From positions 1 through 34,792 of the forward strand of contig JAJZRJ010000029.1 of NCBI GenBank assembly GCA_021802775.1: a DNA stretch of 34,792 bases, written 5' to 3'. The notes beneath the pieces are model-generated. The model was not told the DNA's origin and ran no database searches. It saw nothing but the letters and a program-made list of their open reading frames with translations. Within the stretch, counting starts at the first letter, position 1, and every line of letters begins with the position of its first letter. The stretch comes from Deltaproteobacteria bacterium. Lineage in GTDB: Bacteria; Desulfobacterota; Desulfobulbia; Desulfobulbales; Desulfurivibrionaceae. A program made the position numbers and the translations under genes. This document shows, piece after piece, positions 31,701-34,792 of this stretch.

Positions 31701-32947
31701 TTGGCCAGGTGCGCCGGGTTGGCGATGGGCTGCCACTCCTCGTTCACCCCGGTGAAGCTGGCGTACTGGAAGCCGAAGCGCACCGTCTCCCAGAGAAAGG
31801 TCTCCACCAGCCGGGAATTGCCGCGCTGGAACACCTCGGAGCCGATGACCTGGATGCACTGGAGCGAGGTGTGGGGGTATTTGCGGACATTGGCCTTGAG
31901 CAGCGAAAGCGCGGTGAGCAGGAAGCGCTCGATCTCCTCGAAGGTCTGCTGGCGGATGAGGAGGACCAGGCTGCGGTTGATCTCGCGCAGGGTCTCCTCG
32001 TGGATGAGGGCCAGCCCCTTGGTGTCCATGATGCGGAAGAGGAAGAGGAGCTTGCGGTTTTCGGCAAAGCGGTCGGCGGATATGGCCTCGGCGCTCCGCT
32101 CCCGCAATTGCTCCGGGATCTCTTTGTAGAGGCGGACGATCTCCATGTGCGAGGGCAGCGCGAGTAGCCGCTTGAGCGCGTCGAGCCCGGCAGCCGGCAC
32201 AATGGCGGCCACGATGCCGCGGTGTTCGCGGAGCTGCTGGTGGGAGATGGCGGCAAAGAGCTTGCCCGCCCGCCACCCTTCGCAGAGGCCGCCGCATTCG
32301 GCAACAAACCACGGCAGCGGGTCTTCCTCGGCGAGCCAGTAATCGTAGTTCAGCAGCAGCAGGCGGTGCACCAGGCGGGCGAGCGGGGCCAGATCGAGGG
32401 CCGGCATCGCCTCGGCCCTGGTCAGGAGCTGGCCGGCGATCTTGCGCATCGGGTGGTGGCCCTGGGCGATGTGGAGCAAGAGCTCGTCGTCCAGGGCGCC
32501 GATGGCGTCGAAGCAGCGGGCGAGCGCCGCATTGTGGCGCGCAAGGCCCTCGCTGTCGAGGCTCATCACCAGCTTGTCGAGATAGGCGAGCAATCCCTCG
32601 GCGCCGTAGTGGAGCAGGGCCTCGTTCTTGGCCGAGTCGGAGATGGCGGCGAGGAACAGAGAGCAGAAGCGCTCGGCCGCCACCGGCCCATCCGGATGGC
32701 GGCGGTAGTGGTCGAGGTTCTTGAGCACAAAGGAGCGGAGCTTGGGCAGGATCAGCTTCCAGTTGCGGAACGGGTGGCTGATTTCGAGCAGCAGCTCGTG
32801 CAGGGCATCGTGGATGCCCTTGTAGTTGGCCACCGCCGCCAGCAGCACCTCGTACTCCGGGGCAATGACCACCTTCCCCACCGCGGTCTCCAGCAGGTTG
32901 GCGCGCAGGGCATCGGAGTCAAGCGGCGGCGGGACGGGTTCGGTCAT
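28709..32947 (-). CDS. large ATP-grasp/phosphohistidine protein (PEP synthase-like, without PEP barrel)
   Basis: The 1412-residue protein has a C-terminal part like PEP synthase or pyruvate phosphate dikinase. An ATP-grasp domain starts around residue 910 (LLGNKGYNLTMLANEGMPVP, then PGFIVTT), and a swivelling phosphohistidine domain (about 1290-1400) carries His1346 in GGQTSHASVVATR. It ends at residue 1412 without the PEP/pyruvate-binding barrel of true PpsA/PpdK, so it may phosphorylate another acceptor, as glucan water dikinase and rifampin phosphotransferase do. The first about 890 residues are mainly helical and unrecognised. AAAGG precedes ATG 32947. The truncated mqsA-like gene ends only 8 bases upstream. 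Confidence 0.85.
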   Translation of the reverse strand: MTEPVPPPLDSDALRANLLETAVGKVVIAPEYEVLLAAVANYKGIHDALHELLLEISHPFRNWKLILPKLRSFVLKNLDHYRRHPDGPVAAERFCSLFLAAISDSAKNEALLHYGAEGLLAYLDKLVMSLDSEGLARHNAALARCFDAIGALDDELLLHIAQGHHPMRKIAGQLLTRAEAMPALDLAPLARLVHRLLLLNYDYWLAEEDPLPWFVAECGGLCEGWRAGKLFAAISHQQLREHRGIVAAIVPAAGLDALKRLLALPSHMEIVRLYKEIPEQLRERSAEAISADRFAENRKLLFLFRIMDTKGLALIHEETLREINRSLVLLIRQQTFEEIERFLLTALSLLKANVRKYPHTSLQCIQVIGSEVFQRGNSRLVETFLWETVRFGFQYASFTGVNEEWQPIANPAHLANIRVWLSLVQEEPKWCSTLFSALIINLKLSGTCVKDTDLFQRDISELLNHPIEPIYNLAKQFAKLMPVFFNEIGAEGLLRDVSTDLDEIRKRKDLLIHFLRKQSHVESSNLIVNFLEAILLFWLQRDKAVLASYVPEEVLRQIAASGPFVDSLHTLVNRIWRLDHIRTVQDLLAWDDTRRRNFLSAQDDLPEGERRRFDLLVEMYKLCHQKYNLGTEELRHQLVQAMEAGFPEMEQLLADLEICDPLACLNAILGELERLKAVILSEEHFTAKESIYHKRHIAADIPSVYGRYQERKFDALSLTFRLENLANTYLERLPGTVNLSIVTKATFIHIIKCLRLYLRALAIDGITSRKLQTYMSLLMNSIGIKRFSHTQLLDIFRGLSEGVKDIIYTYYTNIHQNNLSIIIPQIGSRNLLPKYRGLWEEGDLAGNTNRLSESFMRDLIAGTFGLQHLDNFITRIHQTLERQREMLDKERLDLLMTYNPERALTFIHGRQAKGTNLILLGNKGYNLTMLANEGMPVPPGFIVTTEIFRCWPVVQQFPRARDELMAQIRLALEHLEERTGRRYGDPRNPLLLSVRSGAAISMPGMMCTIHNVGLNEEIVAEFAAASGQEYLAWDNFRRFLQSWAMGQGVVRETFQNLMDEAKTRHGVRFKRDFTAAQMQELALEYQKNIRNLGIGIPDDPWLQLTGAVEMVLASWHAVKTREYRALMDISDAWGTAVIIQAMVFGNLGPESGSGVLFTAHPYRKVSRVALWGDYAVGDQGEDIVSGLVTTYPVSVEQAEIDGRDAEQTLEKRFPLVYDRLLAIARKLVYEKRWNPQEIEFTFEGPGAEELYLLQTRDMITIKKQERFFVFENAKALEPHVLAYGIGVSGSALAGRAVFTRENIDRLRAEDPDTPLILIRQDTVPEDIKEIAMAEGLLTARGGQTSHASVVATRLEKTCVVGCNRLKVYETEEHCEVNGTTIRFGDPISIDGRSGALLKGLHPIRKEMQILPL

Positions 32948-32955
32948 GGTTGCCT

Positions 32956-33174
32956 TTAGGGCGCTGATGCATTCACTTGCTTGTTGAACCGAACCATCGC
33001 CGCGCTGGTGCGGGTCGATTCGGTGTTATCGAGGAAAGCCTCACCGCAGGCCGGGCAGAAGTCGCCGGTCACTGCCGGGATAAGGGTTGATGCGCCGTTG
33101 TAGGTGTACGGCAGGTCACGAGAGTCGTGGACCACTTCCGCCACTGCGCAGGATGGGCATTTCATATCGGTCAC
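32956..33174 (-). CDS. truncated MqsA-family antitoxin
   Basis: The 72-residue product matches only the N-terminal zinc domain of MqsA: MKCPSC, VHDSRDLPYTYNG, AVTGDFCPACGEAFLD with the four zinc cysteines. Full MqsA is about 131 residues and has a C-terminal HTH, which is absent; the frame stops after FNKQVNASAP, where the HTH should begin. There is no adjacent MqsR toxin. GTG 33174 overlaps the upstream stop (GTGA); ATG 33165 is an alternative. Expected to bind toxin, if any, but not DNA. Confidence 0.8.
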   Translation of the reverse strand: MTDMKCPSCAVAEVVHDSRDLPYTYNGASTLIPAVTGDFCPACGEAFLDNTESTRTSAAMVRFNKQVNASAP

Positions 33175-33452
33175 ACATGGGTCGGAGCGGCCGTGAGCTT
33201 GACCCCGAGGGCGTGGATGATCTTGAGCACCGTGTCGTAGCGGGGTTTCGCGCCCGGAGTCAGCGCCTTATACAGGCTTTCGCGGCCCAGGCCGGTATCC
33301 TTGGCCAGTTGGGTCATGCCGCGGGCAACATCCCGCACCGCCACCAGCAATAAATCCGGGTTCGGATCATCCAGCGCCGCGCTCAGATATTCGGCAATGG
33401 TTTTTTCGTCGGTCAGATAGTCGGCCGCGTCAAACGGGGCAAATTTCGTCAT
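33171..33452 (-). CDS. addiction module antidote protein, HTH type
   Basis: The 93-residue product matches the putative addiction module antidote family (TIGR02684-like): FDAADYL.DE..IAEYL at the start, then a HTH region (MTQLAKDTGLGRESLYKAL) and LKIIHALGVKL at the end. These are normally paired with a HigB/RelE-type killer gene, which is not seen directly upstream apart from the RelE-like gene that has its own Phd partner. AAGGAG precedes ATG 33452. Confidence 0.85.
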   Translation of the reverse strand: MTKFAPFDAADYLTDEKTIAEYLSAALDDPNPDLLLVAVRDVARGMTQLAKDTGLGRESLYKALTPGAKPRYDTVLKIIHALGVKLTAAPTHV

Positions 33453-33486
33453 GGCATGGTGCTCCTTAATGACGCGATACTGCGAG

Positions 33487-33807
33487 TCATCGCCCCAGTA
33501 ACCCCAGCCGGAAAAGTTTTTTGGCCAGGGTGTAAATGTCGTCCTTCGCTCCTTCGCGGCGAATGCCGACTGCCACGACAACCACAACAATTTCAAGGCC
33601 ATTTATCTTATAGAGGATGCGATAGCGCTGGCCCACAGCCCTGATGCTACGGAAGCCGGCCAACTCGCCGAGCATGGCCTTTCCCTGTTTTTCCGGGTCT
33701 TCGGCCAGGCGGTTGATGACGGCGCCGATTTTTTCCCTGATGCGGCGGTCGGAGATGTCGGCCAGCATCCGCTTGGCCTGCGGGGTGATGCTGATCCGCC
33801 AGCTCAT
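33487..33807 (-). CDS. RelE/ParE-family toxin
   Basis: This 106-residue protein has the RelE/ParE fold pattern: WRI.IT..AKR.L at the start, Arg/Lys-rich helices, GFRSIRAVGQRYRILYKI, then VVVVAVGIRRE and D.IY..A at the end. Family members are mRNA interferases or gyrase inhibitors. The start overlaps the stop of the Phd antitoxin gene (ATGA), so the pair is co-translated. Confidence 0.9.
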   Translation of the reverse strand: MSWRISITPQAKRMLADISDRRIREKIGAVINRLAEDPEKQGKAMLGELAGFRSIRAVGQRYRILYKINGLEIVVVVVAVGIRREGAKDDIYTLAKKLFRLGLLGR

Positions 33808-34079
33808 ATCCCGAGTTCCCGCTTCGCCTCTTCCCAGGGGATTGTTTTTCCCTCTTCCATTTCCTTGATGCTTTGCCGGAGCTGGGCCATAAGCTCCTTG
33901 TCGGCCATGACCTCAAGGGTTTCGGAAAGGGCCTCGTACAGCTCCCACGGAAGCACCGCCAAAACCGGCTTGCCGCGACGGGTGATTTCCGCGACATCGA
34001 GTTCGCCTTCGTGTTTCAGTGTTTCCGGCAGGGAGGTGAGCTGTTTTCGCGCCTCCATTATGGGGATGGTTCGAGTCAT
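33804..34079 (-). CDS. Phd/YefM-family antitoxin
   Basis: This 91-residue protein has the Phd/YefM N-terminal DNA-binding fold (IPIMEARKQLTSLPE, then VAEITRRGKPVLAVLPWELYEAL) and an acidic C-terminal toxin-binding helix. It is the first gene of the module and should repress the promoter at 34090-34129 together with the toxin. GGAGGA precedes the ATG. Confidence 0.92.
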   Translation of the reverse strand: MTRTIPIMEARKQLTSLPETLKHEGELDVAEITRRGKPVLAVLPWELYEALSETLEVMADKELMAQLRQSIKEMEEGKTIPWEEAKRELGI

Positions 34080-34089
34080 GGTGGTCCTC

Positions 34090-34129
34090 CTGTACCAATA
34101 AAAGTACAGCTAGGCGCTCTTTTTGTCAA
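34090..34129 (-). promoter_or_regulatory. promoter and operator of the toxin-antitoxin module
   Basis: On the minus strand, TTGACA (34129-34124) and TACTTT (34106-34101) are 17 bases apart. The perfect inverted repeat CTGTAC...GTACAG (34109-34104 and 34095-34090) overlaps the -10, as expected for the operator bound by a Phd-type antitoxin. Confidence 0.75.
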
Positions 34130-34142
34130 TGGGCAGGGTCGC

Positions 34143-34364
34143 TCAACTCAGGAGGTCCTTTTTGATCTGCTCGAATTCTTCCTTCGTGATTTCGCCCTTG
34201 GCGTAGCGTTTCTTGAGGATATCCATGGCGGACTCCGGGCCTTGGCCGCCCCGGCGCCCGAAGAGCAGATAGAGCACCGCGACCACGATGACTATCATGA
34301 AAAACGGCATCATGAGGGGAAACATCCCCCAACCACCACCCCACCAATAATGTCCTGATCCCAT
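34143..34364 (-). CDS. SHOCT-domain small membrane protein
   Basis: This 73-residue protein has a Trp/Gly-rich start (HYWWGGGWG), one membrane helix (about 17-36) and a C-terminal SHOCT domain (AMDILKKRYAKGEITKEEF and the following helix). SHOCT proteins are small helper or oligomerisation proteins of uncertain role. ATG 34364 is chosen because AAGGAGA lies just before it; the frame is open further upstream without support. Confidence 0.88.
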   Translation of the reverse strand: MGSGHYWWGGGWGMFPLMMPFFMIVIVVAVLYLLFGRRGGQGPESAMDILKKRYAKGEITKEEFEQIKKDLLS

Positions 34365-34375
34365 TGGTTTTCTCC

Positions 34376-34792
34376 TTATGACTTTTGGGGAATGTTTTTC
34401 ATCACGACAAAATATGTACAGGAAACAGAGGCAAGAATTGCTGCGATACCAAGCATGGTTGTCCAATCCATGCCATGGATGTCAAGCGTGATGATTTTAT
34501 TACAGAGCGCGATCGTTGCTACCTCAAGAACCAATCTGAGGTCGATATCATTACTGACAATGCTATGTTTAACCAGTCGTAGCAGCTCCATGCCGATCAA
34601 GATAACCAAAAAAAGGCTGAATGACTTGAATAACACCTTTGACTCAATGAAAAAATAAGGAGCCTCTAGGAGTCTGTCGGAGTTCCTCCTTGGCATAGTC
34701 GCCAGAAGGCCTCTCCGAGATATTTCAGTTACAAGAGATTGTTGCTGTCGTCGTTCGTGACGCTTGTCCGCGGTTGCCTGCGGATATTTTCC
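34376..34792 (-). CDS. PsiE-family membrane protein, possibly extending past the right edge
   Basis: The visible 106 residues from ATG 34696 match the PsiE (phosphate-starvation-inducible) family: a first membrane helix (SFSLFLVILIGMELLRLV), then RLVLEVATIALCNKIITLD, and a final helix. The function is unknown. The frame stays open from ATG 34696 to the window edge (32 more codons), and no ribosome binding site precedes that ATG, so the true start may lie outside the window. If it starts at 34696, the gene is complete. Confidence 0.7.
   Translation of the reverse strand, partial: GKYPQATADKRHERRQQQSLVTEISRRGLLATMPRRNSDRLLEAPYFFIESKVLFKSFSLFLVILIGMELLRLVKHSIVSNDIDLRLVLEVATIALCNKIITLDIHGMDWTTMLGIAAILASVSCTYFVVMKNIPQKS

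Noticed and set aside
34657..34691. AAGGAG/CTCCTT inverted repeat near the right edge as an insertion-sequence end
   Set aside because: Arms are only six bases with a 23-base spacer and overlap the PsiE-like coding frame; too weak to call.

Overview
The window is a GC-rich bacterial chromosome segment with densely packed, mostly housekeeping genes. The gene set suggests an anaerobic or microaerobic member of the Desulfobacterota (former Deltaproteobacteria). The pointers are a selenocysteine-containing SelD beside a DUF3343 Se/S-carrier-like gene, a PpcA-type triheme cytochrome c7, a TudS/DUF523 protein and a large PEP-synthase-like protein lacking the PEP barrel. I cannot name a genus from sequence alone.

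Layout. The left edge (1-58, minus) holds the first codons of a gene that may be an IS630-type transposase. Rightward genes follow: an ABC-F ATPase with a terminator-like leader, a TauE/SafE permease, PpnP nucleoside phosphorylase, a DOMON-like protein, a beta-carbonic anhydrase with an apparently leaderless promoter, RlmI, three small hypothetical proteins, a GatB/YqeY protein, a doubly frameshifted YchJ-like SEC-C gene and a lipoprotein triheme cytochrome c7. FtsH (minus) faces these and is divergent from a Nudix-comF pair. Next come a short two-helix membrane gene with an in-frame TGA, mtnA, and a convergent serine hydrolase.

An AT-rich 484-bp gap (13575-14058, possible origin region) precedes dnaN-gyrB-gyrA, then gpsA, DUF3343, selD (Sec13 with a clear SECIS hairpin) and a hybrid histidine kinase. 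From 24.5 kb on everything is on the minus strand: a TudS-like gene, an atypical kinase, UspA and alanine dehydrogenase as a likely operon; two tandem paralogous small helical proteins with matching promoters; a 1412-residue ATP-grasp/phosphohistidine protein; a toxin-antitoxin cluster directly upstream of it; a SHOCT membrane protein; and a PsiE-family protein at the right edge.

Main points for a second look. (1) A candidate undescribed selenoprotein at 11177-11344, a 55-residue two-helix membrane peptide with a C-P-A-U motif and a SECIS-like hairpin, in a genome that clearly uses selenocysteine. (2) Tandem small paralogs at 27856-28563 sharing an identically placed GTGCATA promoter element. 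(3) A four-gene toxin-antitoxin cluster with one toxin and three antitoxin-like genes, one of them truncated, abutting the 1412-residue kinase-like gene. (4) Palindromic repeats lying directly against start codons. All functions are assigned by reading the translations; no database search was run.
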